58,025 nucleotides of DNA from an uncultured Muribaculaceae bacterium (GCA_910588065.1 CAJUPZ010000018.1:1-58025), one strand, 5' to 3'; positions 15,559 through 23,132 are shown, numbered from the stretch's first letter. The notes: generated from the sequence alone by a model not told the origin. Numbers and translations are program-made.

Positions 15559-16255
15559 AACATAAACCTTTTCTGAATGTATTACATTCAAACTCCTCAA
15601 TGTGGTAATTCTCTGAAATAATTGATGCGACTCGGCTTCCATATATCTCTCTTATGCTCTGGATGTCAAATGGGGTAGAGATGAATGTGAGAAGACCTCT
15701 ACCGTATCTCTCCATGATAAGTTTACTGATTGACTTCACTGCAACTTGTGAATTTACTCCGTCGATCTCATAGCCGAGATTATCAACAAGCAATACTGGA
15801 ATAGCCGTCTCAACTTTATTAATCTCATATAAGACAGATGGATGCTGAAAATCTTCGGCATTGACATATAAGCTCTCAATAGAGTTTATTCCATTGTACT
15901 TCCAAGATGTCGGAAATTTTCTCAACAGAGTAAGAAACTCATTTATGGCGAGCATCATACTTGTTTTTCCGGAGCCGCTTTTGCCACAGAACAGATAACC
16001 ATCAACGTATTTGCCCGTTGTAATAGCAACGGCAATAGTTGTCGCTGCGAGTTGAAGTTCGGTTGAAGCCTGGAAGTCCTCTCCTCGTTGGCGTCCTAAG
16101 GCTGAAAGGCAATGGATAAGACTTTCATTAACTGTCTGTGGCATCAGATAGAGGTAGAAACGGCTTCTCGTAGTCTGCGGCAGTGCGCGCACTGCCTTCA
16201 GAACCTCTGCGTCTGGTGGCACCGGCTGGTGTGACTCTTTTTTCTTTTTGAACAT
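15545..16255 (-). CDS. Second AAA+ ATPase, DnaC-like
   Basis: A 236-residue protein. Walker A is GKSGSGKTS at about residues 89-97. Walker B is VLLVDNLGYE, where DN replaces the usual DD or DE, and a sensor-1-like TFISTP follows. The fold resembles the neighbouring ATPase, but sequence similarity is low. The start is uncertain: 16,255 gives a 128-base overlap with the initiator-like gene, whereas an internal Met at 16,144 would cut the overlap to 17 bases. A purine-rich stretch and AT-rich leader precede 16,255, so I keep it. The DN in Walker B may lower ATP hydrolysis, suggesting a regulatory partner. Confidence 0.7.
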   Translation of the reverse strand: MFKKKKESHQPVPPDAEVLKAVRALPQTTRSRFYLYLMPQTVNESLIHCLSALGRQRGEDFQASTELQLAATTIAVAITTGKYVDGYLFCGKSGSGKTSMMLAINEFLTLLRKFPTSWKYNGINSIESLYVNAEDFQHPSVLYEINKVETAIPVLLVDNLGYEIDGVNSQVAVKSISKLIMERYGRGLLTFISTPFDIQSIREIYGSRVASIISENYHIEEFECNTFRKGLCYEEE

Positions 16256-17048
16256 TCTGTGTGGTTTTTGATTTATATTTCAAGTTTTCTCGAATTTGGA
16301 TTCTCGCCCAGTTCATGAAGTGTTGCTTGAATCCTTGGAATGTCGGATGGAAGTCCTCCGCTCCAAGGCAATAGTTGAGAAATTCCTCGAGCATCAGTAA
16401 CAATCCTTCTCGTCCGTTGTCGGGTTTGAGACTGAAAAACATTTGCTCGATTGTCATATCCGATTTTTTTAACTCTTCAAAAAATCCTCTTTCACGCGCT
16501 GAATAATCAGAAAGATTTTTTTTAAGTTTTTCTTGTTTTTCTTTTTTTCTACTTACAGGCATCTCCGGTCCCGTCTCATCCTCTATACCATCTACCATTA
16601 CAGAATCTATCTCACTCGGCATATTGGGGCGCATCTGAGTATGCATACGATTCAGCTTTTCATCTTGCAGCCCATCCGACATATCAGAGTGTGTATGTCT
16701 TGCAAAATATCCGGAAGGAGGGGAGAACTTTTCATACTGAAGAACCCTGACAATCATTATCCCTTTTTCATCGCGAAGGCTTATACGCCCATCCTCTACC
16801 AGCAGCTTCAAGAAATTGTCTATTGCCCTTTCATCGGCATTCCAAGCCCTGTGAAGGAAAGAAAGTGTGGATGCGACCTCTCCATATTGAAGTCTAACAA
16901 TAATCCTTGTCGCCCCCACGCTCTGTATGCATGGCTTAGAGGCGGCATGGTTGCGAAGCCATATCCACCAACTGAATCTGACAGGATCCTGATACAGCCA
17001 GTCCTGTTCTTCATCTTTATATATTAAGGTGAATCCGGAGGTGTACAT
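16128..17048 (-). CDS. Replication-initiator-like protein of the element
   Basis: A 306-residue protein. The N-terminal 110 residues, with FSWWIWLRNHA and WNADERAIDNFLKLLVEDG, look like the winged-helix domain of Bacteroidetes phage and ICE replisome organisers. A charged Lys- and Glu-rich linker (about 165-190) is followed by a C-terminal domain with FQGFKQHFMNWARIQI and a terminal RRRGSEGSARTAADYEKPF, close to the tail of such initiators. A DnaD-like role, recruiting the ATPases encoded next, fits. It overlaps the small helix-turn-helix gene upstream by 25 bases. Confidence 0.7.
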   Translation of the reverse strand: MYTSGFTLIYKDEEQDWLYQDPVRFSWWIWLRNHAASKPCIQSVGATRIIVRLQYGEVASTLSFLHRAWNADERAIDNFLKLLVEDGRISLRDEKGIMIVRVLQYEKFSPPSGYFARHTHSDMSDGLQDEKLNRMHTQMRPNMPSEIDSVMVDGIEDETGPEMPVSRKKEKQEKLKKNLSDYSARERGFFEELKKSDMTIEQMFFSLKPDNGREGLLLMLEEFLNYCLGAEDFHPTFQGFKQHFMNWARIQIRENLKYKSKTTQNVQKEKRVTPAGATRRRGSEGSARTAADYEKPFLPLSDATDS

Positions 17049-17227
17049 GACAGTTTTTTTATAAGTTCATGAATGTCGGATCCGAGAAAGACCATCTGGT
17101 CGTTCTCGAAGTGGTATTTGATTTTGTGTTTGTTGACAAAACTCAACAGTTCCATTTGGCTGAATTGCAAAATCCGTGCAAGTTCGGCGACGCTGTATAG
17201 CTTACCGGGGCGTACTTGATTGAGCAT
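17024..17227 (-). CDS. Small helix-turn-helix protein
   Basis: A 67-residue protein with a MerR- or excisionase-like helix-turn-helix at about residues 9-30 (LYSVAELARILQFSQMELLSFV). It is too short to hold a ligand domain. Small proteins of this kind in ICEs often act as excisionases or repressors. It follows the 156-residue gene by 16 bases and overlaps the initiator-like gene by 25, inside the same operon. Specific role unknown. Confidence 0.65.
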   Translation of the reverse strand: MLNQVRPGKLYSVAELARILQFSQMELLSFVNKHKIKYHFENDQMVFLGSDIHELIKKLSCTPPDSP

Positions 17228-17243
17228 AATAAGCTTTTCGATT

Positions 17244-17714
17244 TTATCCCTTCTCTTCTGGGAATAGTTGAATAATCGACACGCCTATGGTTCTGGCAAT
17301 ATCTTTCCTTATCCCTTTTTTCGGTACCTTATTTTGACTCAACCACTTTCGTACAGTCTTCGGGGCTGCTTTAGTTATGCGTGACAGCAAGTCTATGAAC
17401 TGATGAAACTCAATCTTCTTGGCTGGTAGAGCCGAGTAGAGTTCAAATATGGACCCGGATTGTCTTCTGTTTTCCGGGAAAAGAGTATTCACGTCCTTTC
17501 TTAACGCCTTTGCAATCTTCCTCTTAATTTCTGATGACGGTATATATCCATTAGGAGTAGGGCTTAAGATCATCCTCACTGTGTTAGGTGTGAGTCCTGT
17601 AACGGCAACAATGAGATTGAACAGACGCCTCCTGGGGGTGGGAAGATTTGTGAGCATATCTCCGATTTCATATAGAGACAATGGCATCCTCAGATAATTC
17701 TCCAGAGTATTCAT
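17244..17714 (-). CDS. Protein with two tandem helix-turn-helix-like halves
   Basis: A 156-residue protein built of two related halves. Residues about 29-80 (LTPNTVRMIL, then EIKRKIAKALRKDVNTLFPEN) align with residues about 106-155 (APKTVRKWLS, then GIRKDIARTIGVSIIQLFPEE). Both have a helix-turn-helix with TVR in the recognition helix and end in LFPE. Such a duplication suggests binding as a pseudo-dimer to a repeated DNA site. No family name comes to mind. It lies between the 85- and 67-residue genes in the regulation block. Confidence 0.65.
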   Translation of the reverse strand: MNTLENYLRMPLSLYEIGDMLTNLPTPRRRLFNLIVAVTGLTPNTVRMILSPTPNGYIPSSEIKRKIAKALRKDVNTLFPENRRQSGSIFELYSALPAKKIEFHQFIDLLSRITKAAPKTVRKWLSQNKVPKKGIRKDIARTIGVSIIQLFPEEKG

Positions 17715-17731
17715 AGGGCATCTCGGTTGTT

Positions 17732-17989
17732 TTATAGATCGTTACTGCCAATTTTATCTTCAAGCACAATCAACAATATGAAGGTTGGAGAATTATCCAT
17801 ACCATTGAAGACGCTCTTTTGTGAAATCGTTGCAGTGTAATCCCTGTCGTGTTCCGAGAAGCGTGCTTCCGGAAGAATGTAATGGGCTGATATGTTTAGG
17901 CAAGTTACACGATTCTCAGCAGTGTTTTTTTGCTCAGGACTACCATGAGGAGAAGCATGATGCTCTAAATTTTGGTTGTATCTGTTCAT
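17732..17989 (-). CDS. Small hypothetical protein
   Basis: An 85-residue protein with a His- and Asn-rich start and no recognisable motif. Support for it being real comes from its tight placement: its ATG overlaps the stop codon of the preceding gene by four bases (17,986-17,989) and it ends 17 bases before the next gene, in an operon made of such overlaps. Function unknown. Confidence 0.5.
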   Translation of the reverse strand: MNRYNQNLEHHASPHGSPEQKNTAENRVTCLNISAHYILPEARFSEHDRDYTATISQKSVFNGMDNSPTFILLIVLEDKIGSNDL

Positions 17990-18369
17990 GTCATCCTCCC
18001 TTTCTTTTCATTGAGTCTCTCGATGTCGCTCAGTCTGTAATATGGGCTGCCTTCAATATATACGGGTACAAGCGCTCCTTTCTCCTCCCATTCACGCAAC
18101 GTTTTTGCTGTTTTCCCCAGTTTCTTAGCGGCCGAGGATCTTGACAACGATGGAATCTCACTGTATTTGTCCATGAGTTGCGACGCACTTTCCAATGTAC
18201 GGAGAACCGCACGATCGGTAATTTCATCGATCATTTCTACAGGAATGGTAATGTAAACCGGCGGAAAATCGCCAGTGGGCTTGGTATGGAACATATCCCA
18301 TATATTCTCCACATTCATGCGGAGTTCTCGAACAAGCCGTTTGTATAGGTTTTCTTTCATATACGACAT
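17986..18369 (-). CDS. MerR/excisionase-like DNA-binding protein, first gene of the regulation block
   Basis: A 127-residue protein. The N-terminal two thirds are helical and unfamiliar. The C-terminal domain (about 72-120) reads SLSRSSAAKKLGKTAKTLREWEEKG, then a wing (YYRLSDIERLNEKK), the winged helix-turn-helix of the MerR and excisionase superfamily. Proteins of this build are common directive factors in Bacteroidetes ICEs, where they help excision or autoregulate. It follows a control region with a candidate -7 box (TAATTTTG at 18,378-18,385 on the minus strand) and a cluster of AGTAAAATTT-like motifs at 18,423-18,477. Confidence 0.75.
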   Translation of the reverse strand: MSYMKENLYKRLVRELRMNVENIWDMFHTKPTGDFPPVYITIPVEMIDEITDRAVLRTLESASQLMDKYSEIPSLSRSSAAKKLGKTAKTLREWEEKGALVPVYIEGSPYYRLSDIERLNEKKGRMT

Positions 18370-18422
18370 TATTTATATTTATGTCGCAAAATTAGATGAA
18401 GAAACACAACTATACAGAAAAG

Positions 18423-18477
18423 AAGAGTAAAACTTGGTAAAGTTCTGCCAAATTTTACTCTTACTAAATTTTACTTC
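18423..18477. repeat. Hairpin and AGTAAAATTT-type repeat cluster
   Basis: A 15-base stem (18,423-18,437 with 18,448-18,462, 10-base loop) has one mismatch on the plus strand that becomes a G-U pair in minus-strand RNA, and is followed there by CTTTTCT. It therefore fits a terminator for the 268-residue gene. The arms contain AGTAAAA-type motifs, and a third copy (AAATTTTACTTC) sits at 18,466-18,477, so the site may also be an operator for the next gene. Confidence 0.55.
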
Positions 18478-18490
18478 GACCGTGTAGGTT

Positions 18491-19297
18491 TTATTCAGCT
18501 ATCAATTTGCGCGTTAGGTTAGCCTTGACATTTGCCAGCATTTCTTCGTTTATAAGGCTTCCCCCAACAGTGCTATAAGACTTACTTATAGCGCCCTGCG
18601 TGCCTCCAACTCCCCAGTATCGCTGTAACAAAGAGAACTCAGGCATCTTTGTCAACCATCTCAATTCTATGGCTGCCTGAAGGTACATTGCCGCTGTTTT
18701 CCCTTTTGTCCCGTGCAATACGTCATATAGGATGTCGAATTTTTTGTCTTTCTCTGATTCTGAATCTCCGGTAATCAGGCTGTTTATTGCTCTCAACTCC
18801 TTTTCCCTGACATAATCTTCTCGTGTTGTCTTGTTCAACTCCATCCGTTCTGAAGCGGTGAGTCTATCTTTATGACGGCTCAGCTCTTCTTGAACCGGGC
18901 GATATTTGTCAAGTACAGGAATCCAAAGTATCTCAATTATCTCGACAACATCTGAGGCCATACGCGCCTTGTGTCTTATGGCTTCCTCTATTGATGTAAA
19001 TGATTCCTGGATTATGAAATGCCATTGGGCGAACCAGCGAGTAAACTTCTTCAAGGTATAGTATATTGAGATTATGGAATTGGCTGCAATGCAACCACGA
19101 CCAATGTCGGCCTGTAGAGCCTCGTTAAAATACATCCATGTCTCGGAGAGATAATCTTTCAGAATCTTCAGATTCGCTGGGCGCACGCTCTCCCAGTCCG
19201 TGCAGAAAGGTTCAATGAACGACAGTCGTGCATGGACTTCACATTCATAATATGGCAGCGCTTGTGCAGTCATCTGAAACATATAAGGAAGTAACAA
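18491..19297 (-). CDS. Hypothetical protein at the end of the integrated element
   Basis: A 268-residue, mainly helical, charged protein with several Trp residues and no motif I recognise. The first methionines are at 19,297, 19,282 and 19,273, so the true start is uncertain by up to eight residues. A central coiled-coil-like stretch (about 125-180) precedes the C-terminal KGKTAAMYLQAAIELRWLTKMPEF, which resembles the DNA-proximal or regulatory tails seen in ICE hypothetical proteins, but I cannot name a family. It is the element gene closest to the tRNA-Leu end and has its own hairpin terminator downstream. Confidence 0.6.
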   Translation of the reverse strand: MLLPYMFQMTAQALPYYECEVHARLSFIEPFCTDWESVRPANLKILKDYLSETWMYFNEALQADIGRGCIAANSIISIYYTLKKFTRWFAQWHFIIQESFTSIEEAIRHKARMASDVVEIIEILWIPVLDKYRPVQEELSRHKDRLTASERMELNKTTREDYVREKELRAINSLITGDSESEKDKKFDILYDVLHGTKGKTAAMYLQAAIELRWLTKMPEFSLLQRYWGVGGTQGAISKSYSTVGGSLINEEMLANVKANLTRKLIAE

Positions 19298-19602
19298 CTT
19301 TTCATATTAGAAAGTTCGCCAACCGCACATTTTTGAATGAACAGACACTTCTCAGCAATAGGAGGGCTGTAAGGCGAGGTTCCGCGCTGAAACGTCACCA
19401 TTAACATTTTAACGATGGTTAACGGTTTTCGCCTTGAAAATTTAACATTTGAGACCCCAGTTTTTCCATGGTAGACAGAAATTTTTTCAAAAAAAGTAGA
19501 CAAAATTTGGGGTCATGAAAAATTTTGGTAGACAAACGGTAGACAAAAACAAAAGAGAAATCCCGCAACTCTTGATTTTCAATGAGTTACGGGATTAATC
19601 TG
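19298..19602. other. Attachment-site region (right end of the integrated element)
   Basis: Within these 305 bases four GTAGACA direct repeats lie at 19,471-19,477, 19,496-19,502, 19,528-19,534 and 19,539-19,545. An inverted pair GACCCCA/TGGGGTC is at 19,453-19,459 and 19,508-19,514, and TTAACATTT occurs twice near 19,400 and 19,442. Iterated short sites flanking a tRNA 3' end are the pattern of arm-type sites for tyrosine integrases. The exact crossover core cannot be fixed without the other end of the element. No gene is called here. Confidence 0.55.
19559..19596 (-). terminator. Hairpin directly downstream of tRNA-Leu
   Basis: A 13-base stem (19,559-19,571 with 19,584-19,596) and 12-base loop. 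The one non-pair on the plus strand becomes a G-U pair in minus-strand RNA, which then runs into a T-rich tail. It lies eight bases past the tRNA 3' end, so it most likely ends tRNA-Leu transcription. Confidence 0.65.
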
Positions 19603-19683
19603 TGCCCAGAACAGGACTCGAACCTGCACGCCTCGCAGCACTCGCACCTGAAACGAGCGCGTCTACCATTCCGCCACCTGGGC
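19603..19683 (-). tRNA. tRNA-Leu (anticodon CAG)
   Basis: The minus strand begins GCCCAGGTGGCGG, has the leucine D-arm, an anticodon arm CTCG-TTTCAGGT-GCGAG with anticodon CAG, a short extra arm, the GGTTCGAGTCC T-arm and an acceptor 3' half TCTGGGC with discriminator A. The 3' CCA is not fully encoded. The acceptor stem contains one G-U pair. Its 3' end points at the integrated element, the usual arrangement when an ICE has used a tRNA gene as target. Confidence 0.95.
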
Positions 19684-19692
19684 TTTGCGCTG

Positions 19693-19723
19693 CAAAGGTA
19701 GGCTTTTTTTGATTCTTATGCAA
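19693..19723 (-). promoter_or_regulatory. Promoter of tRNA-Leu
   Basis: On the minus strand a TTG element (19,723-19,721) is followed, after 20 bases, by TACCTTTG (19,700-19,693), a full match to the Bacteroides TAnnTTTG box, about 10 bases before the tRNA 5' end. Confidence 0.75.
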
Positions 19724-19914
19724 GAGTTGTGCGATTTTTTTTTCGTGCAGTTGTAAATTTGATTCCGGTAATTCTCTCAAAATCAATGTGGTATTAGGCC
19801 GATGATGACGAGGCTCGTTAAATGCATGTATGCATCCATTTCATGGCGCTGCCGCGACTTGCGATTTCAAAGCCGTCCATTATTCTTAAGTTGGCAATAT
19901 TGTATGGCTTAGAA

Positions 19915-19955
19915 ACAGCCGGCTCCCGTAGTCAAACCCTACGGGAGCCGGTTGT
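19915..19955 (-). terminator. Terminator of guaA
   Basis: A perfect 13-base GC-rich stem (19,919-19,931 with 19,939-19,951), extended by four further pairs including one G-U, with a seven-base loop, lies 21 bases downstream of the guaA stop codon. The T tract is weak (GTTTCT), but the stem is very stable. Confidence 0.75.
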
Positions 19956-19975
19956 TATGCGAGATTCTACGGTTA

Positions 19976-21499
19976 TTATTCCCACTCGATTGTGGCCGGT
20001 GGCTTGGAGGAGATGTCGTAGGTGACACGGTTGACGCCGCGCACTTTGTTGATGATTTTGTTTGACACCTCGGCCAAGAAGTCGTAGGGCAGGCGGACCC
20101 AGTCGGCGGTCATGGCATCTGTGCTTGTCACAGCTCTCAGCGCAACCGCGCGCTCGTATGTGCGTTCATCGCCCATCACACCTACGCTCTGAACGGGGAG
20201 CAGTATCGCTCCGGCTTGCCACACACTGTCATAGAGCCCCCATTCTCTGAGGCCGCTGATGAAGATGTCATCGGCATTTTGCAGTATGCTCACTTTTTCG
20301 GGTGTGATGTCGCCGAGTATTCTTACGGCAAGGCCGGGGCCGGGGAAGGGGTGGCGGCTGATGAGGTGTTCGGGCATGCCGAGCTCGCGGCCAACAGCTC
20401 TCACTTCGTCTTTAAATAGGAGTCTCAGTGGCTCGCAGAGCCTGAGGTTCATTTTTTCGGGAAGACCACCTACGTTGTGGTGGCTCTTGATTGTGGTGCC
20501 GGTGATTGACAACGATTCGATGCAGTCGGGGTATATGGTGCCTTGTCCAAGCCACTTCACATCGGTGAGTTTGTGGGCTTCTTCATCGAACACGTCGATA
20601 AATCCTTTGCCGATGATTTTGCGTTTGCGCTCGGGGTCGGTGACTCCGGCGAGCTCGCTGAAGAATTTTGCGGATGCGTCCACGCCTATCACATTGAGGC
20701 CGAGGCCTTCATAGTCGTGCATAACATTGGCAAACTCGTTTTTGCGGAGCATTCCGTGGTCAACAAATATGCAGGTGAGGTTTTTGCCGATTGCTTTGTT
20801 GAGGAGCACAGCTGCCACAGATGAGTCAACGCCTCCGCTCAGGCCGAGCACAACCTTGTCGTTGCCAAGCTGCTCTTTGAGCTCGTTGACAGTGGATTCT
20901 ATGAATGAAGCGGCGCTCCAGTCCTGTTTTCCACCGCAGATGTCAACAACGAAATTGCGCAGAATCTCGGTGCCGCATTCGCTGTGGTACACTTCCGGGT
21001 GGAACTGCACTCCCCAGAGCTGTTCGTTTTCCGCACGGTATGCGGCAACAGGCACATGGTCGGTCGAGGCTATTATTTTGAATCCTTCGGGCAGAGAGGT
21101 GATTGTGTCGCCATGGCTCATCCACACCTGCGCTCCCTTTTCAATGCCTTTGAGCAGCGGGTCGGTGCCGTCGATATATTCAAGGTGGGCGCGTCCATAT
21201 TCGCGGCTGTCAGCGGGCTCAACAGTTCCGCCGTTAATATAGGCCATGAATTGCGCTCCGTAACAGATGCCGAGCAGGGGGTATTTGCCGCGGATGCCGG
21301 CGAGCTCTGTTTTAAACGCCTTTTCGTCATATACTGAAAATGGTGAGCCTGAGAGAATTACGCCTATGACGCTGGGGTCGTTATGCGGAAACTTGTTGTA
21401 GGGCACAATCTCGCAGTACATGTTGAGCTCGCGAACTCTCCGGCCAATCAGCTGGGTTGTTTGCGATCCGAAGTCAAGGATAATGATTTTCTGATGCAT
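19976..21499 (-). CDS. guaA: GMP synthase (glutamine-hydrolysing)
   Basis: Converts XMP to GMP using glutamine and ATP, the last step of guanine nucleotide synthesis. The start at 21,499 gives 507 residues beginning MHQKIIILDFGSQTTQLI, as in the family. The frame stays open 101 codons further upstream, but that part crosses the promoter and is not protein-like. The glutamine amidotransferase domain has the nucleophile in GICYGAQ and the HPE triad residues in GVQFHPEVY. The ATP-pyrophosphatase domain has the P-loop GLSGGVDSS, and the dimerisation domain ends in PPATIEWE. All key residues are present. Confidence 0.97.
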   Translation of the reverse strand: MHQKIIILDFGSQTTQLIGRRVRELNMYCEIVPYNKFPHNDPSVIGVILSGSPFSVYDEKAFKTELAGIRGKYPLLGICYGAQFMAYINGGTVEPADSREYGRAHLEYIDGTDPLLKGIEKGAQVWMSHGDTITSLPEGFKIIASTDHVPVAAYRAENEQLWGVQFHPEVYHSECGTEILRNFVVDICGGKQDWSAASFIESTVNELKEQLGNDKVVLGLSGGVDSSVAAVLLNKAIGKNLTCIFVDHGMLRKNEFANVMHDYEGLGLNVIGVDASAKFFSELAGVTDPERKRKIIGKGFIDVFDEEAHKLTDVKWLGQGTIYPDCIESLSITGTTIKSHHNVGGLPEKMNLRLCEPLRLLFKDEVRAVGRELGMPEHLISRHPFPGPGLAVRILGDITPEKVSILQNADDIFISGLREWGLYDSVWQAGAILLPVQSVGVMGDERTYERAVALRAVTSTDAMTADWVRLPYDFLAEVSNKIINKVRGVNRVTYDISSKPPATIEWE

Positions 21500-21524
21500 A
21501 GTGTGGATTGGTTTCACTTTTGTG

Positions 21525-21532
21525 CAAAGATA
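21525..21532 (-). promoter_or_regulatory. -7 box of guaA
   Basis: The minus strand reads TATCTTTG, a match to TAnnTTTG, 25 bases upstream of the guaA ATG. The upstream TTTG element is not clear. It supports independent transcription of guaA from the ygjP-like gene. Confidence 0.55.
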
Positions 21533-21555
21533 CACAAATTTTCTTAAACGCGCTT

Positions 21556-22260
21556 CTATCTTATCACCGGAAATTTGAATGAGCGCATCGCTGCGTAGAG
21601 TTCCCGCTCGCGGCCATGGCAATAGCGGTTGCACAATCTGTGAAATTCCGCGGAGTGGTTCATGTGGCTGAGGTGGGCTAGCTCGTGGCACACAATATAA
21701 CGCCGCAGCTCGGCCGGCATGAATACCAATATACGGCTGAGAGTTATTATTTTTTTGCTGCTGCATGTGCCGAGCACCTTGTGGCCGCGTCCTATCATCC
21801 ACCCTTCAGGGGCGGCTCCCACCTCCTGCGCGACAGCTTTTGCCATCGGCAGGAGCACGGCAGGGGCGAGGGCTTCGGCAGCGCGGCACATCACTTTGCT
21901 GATGGTTGCGGTAGTATGGTCATCGTCAAGAGAAAGCTCAGTGCCGACACCGATGTGGGTTACAGGTATTGCCGGCTTTGCAATGACGGATGCCGGTTTG
22001 AGGCGTTGGCGCGATATGGTAAATTCCACTCCCGGGCACAATATGCGCTGACCCTCTGTGTATTTTAAAATGGGCTTTATATCCAGCAGCTTGCCGGCCA
22101 TGGAATCCAGCGCTTGTGTGAGCTGTGCCTGCGGCAATCCTGATGGTACGGTCAGATTCACTGCTCCCTTTTTCCAGCGGGCGATGATGCGCCTGCATCT
22201 GCTGTCTGGCCTCACAGTCACTGTGCCGAGAGCAGGGTGGTAGATGGAGAATGGGTTCAT
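21556..22260 (-). CDS. YgjP-type (DUF45) metallopeptidase domain protein
   Basis: A 234-residue protein. The C-terminal zinc-protease motif HELAHLSHMNHSAEFH (about residues 191-206) matches the HExxH...H pattern of YgjP/WrbB-like proteins (DUF45). The N-terminal part with RRIIARWKKGAVNLTVP is also typical of the family, whose substrate is not well defined. It overlaps nadK by four bases (22,257-22,260) and probably shares its transcript. Catalytic residues look intact. Confidence 0.85.
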   Translation of the reverse strand: MNPFSIYHPALGTVTVRPDSRCRRIIARWKKGAVNLTVPSGLPQAQLTQALDSMAGKLLDIKPILKYTEGQRILCPGVEFTISRQRLKPASVIAKPAIPVTHIGVGTELSLDDDHTTATISKVMCRAAEALAPAVLLPMAKAVAQEVGAAPEGWMIGRGHKVLGTCSSKKIITLSRILVFMPAELRRYIVCHELAHLSHMNHSAEFHRLCNRYCHGRERELYAAMRSFKFPVIR

Positions 22261-23132
22261 CGGATGTTCACCCCCCAGAGCAGTTTGTTTCGCAGGGTGT
22301 CGGCAAATGTGTGATGAGGCAGCCGCACAACATTGGTTACAAATGATGCTTTGCCGAGGCGAATCCTTGTGCCCACCGGAATGTTGCGGGTATTGCCGTC
22401 AAGGCTGAGCGCGAAAGAGTTGGAGCGAGAGCGTGGCACAACCTCTATAACCGAACTGTCGCTCACAACGAGCGGGCGCATATTCAGAGAGTGTGGCGCT
22501 ATGGGGGTTATCACCCAGTTGCGGGCACTCGGTGCCAGAATAGGGCCTCCGGCCGACAGATTATATGCTGTGCTGCCCGTCGGAGTGGCTATTATCAGTC
22601 CGTCACCAAGATATGTGGATATCGGATATCCGTCAACAAAGGTATCTACCGTTATCATAGAGCCGGTGTCCTGGCGAAGTATTGCTGCCTCATTGAGGGC
22701 AAACGGTCTGCTTTGTATTTTGTGCGTATCGCACGATGCAGCCAGCATGGTGCGTGGCTCTATTATATAATTTTTAGCGGCAATGAGTTCAAGGGTGTTG
22801 TCCACATCTGACAAGGGAGCTGCCGACAGATAGCCGAGATGCCCCGAATTCAGCCCCATTATCGGAATCTGCTTGTCGCCGATACGGTTTGCCGTGTGTA
22901 GAAAAGTGCCGTCGCCGCCTATGCTCAGGGCAAGGTCTGCGGTAAAATCGTTGCAGTCAAATGTGTCTGCTCCGGCAACAGCCTCCGGTATTATGCCGGC
23001 GAGGTAGTCGCGGTAGCACTTGTCAAATCTCACGCGCAGACCTTTCATTGCAAGGAGTCCGGAGAAAAAACGGCTGAGAGTATCAGCGTGCGCTCCCTGA
23101 TAGTTGTTGCCGAAAATAACGATCTCTTCCAT
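22257..23132 (-). CDS. nadK: NAD kinase
   Basis: Phosphorylates NAD to NADP. The start at 23,132 gives 291 residues (MEEIVIFGNNYQG). An alternative four codons upstream would overlap the preceding gene. The GGDGT motif (LALSIGGDGTFL, about 68-79) supplies the catalytic Asp. The substrate loops GLNSGHLGYLS and ALNEAAI follow, then the TPTGSTAYNLSAGGP signature at about 182-196. Length is normal. It lies four bases after the ACT-like gene and before the ygjP-like gene, forming an operon. Confidence 0.95.
   Translation of the reverse strand: MEEIVIFGNNYQGAHADTLSRFFSGLLAMKGLRVRFDKCYRDYLAGIIPEAVAGADTFDCNDFTADLALSIGGDGTFLHTANRIGDKQIPIMGLNSGHLGYLSAAPLSDVDNTLELIAAKNYIIEPRTMLAASCDTHKIQSRPFALNEAAILRQDTGSMITVDTFVDGYPISTYLGDGLIIATPTGSTAYNLSAGGPILAPSARNWVITPIAPHSLNMRPLVVSDSSVIEVVPRSRSNSFALSLDGNTRNIPVGTRIRLGKASFVTNVVRLPHHTFADTLRNKLLWGVNIR

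Noticed and set aside
19270..19503. 77-codon minus-strand frame across the attachment region
   Set aside because: It runs through the GTAGACA repeats and has no family-like content. It is not an integrase or excisionase.
19667..19674. GTCTACC inside tRNA-Leu looking like a fifth GTAGACA-type repeat
   Set aside because: It is part of the universal D-arm of leucine tRNA. The resemblance is probably coincidental.
21500..21802. 101-codon upstream extension of guaA
   Set aside because: GMP synthases start at the MHQK position. The extension crosses a good promoter box and the neighbouring gene's 3' end.
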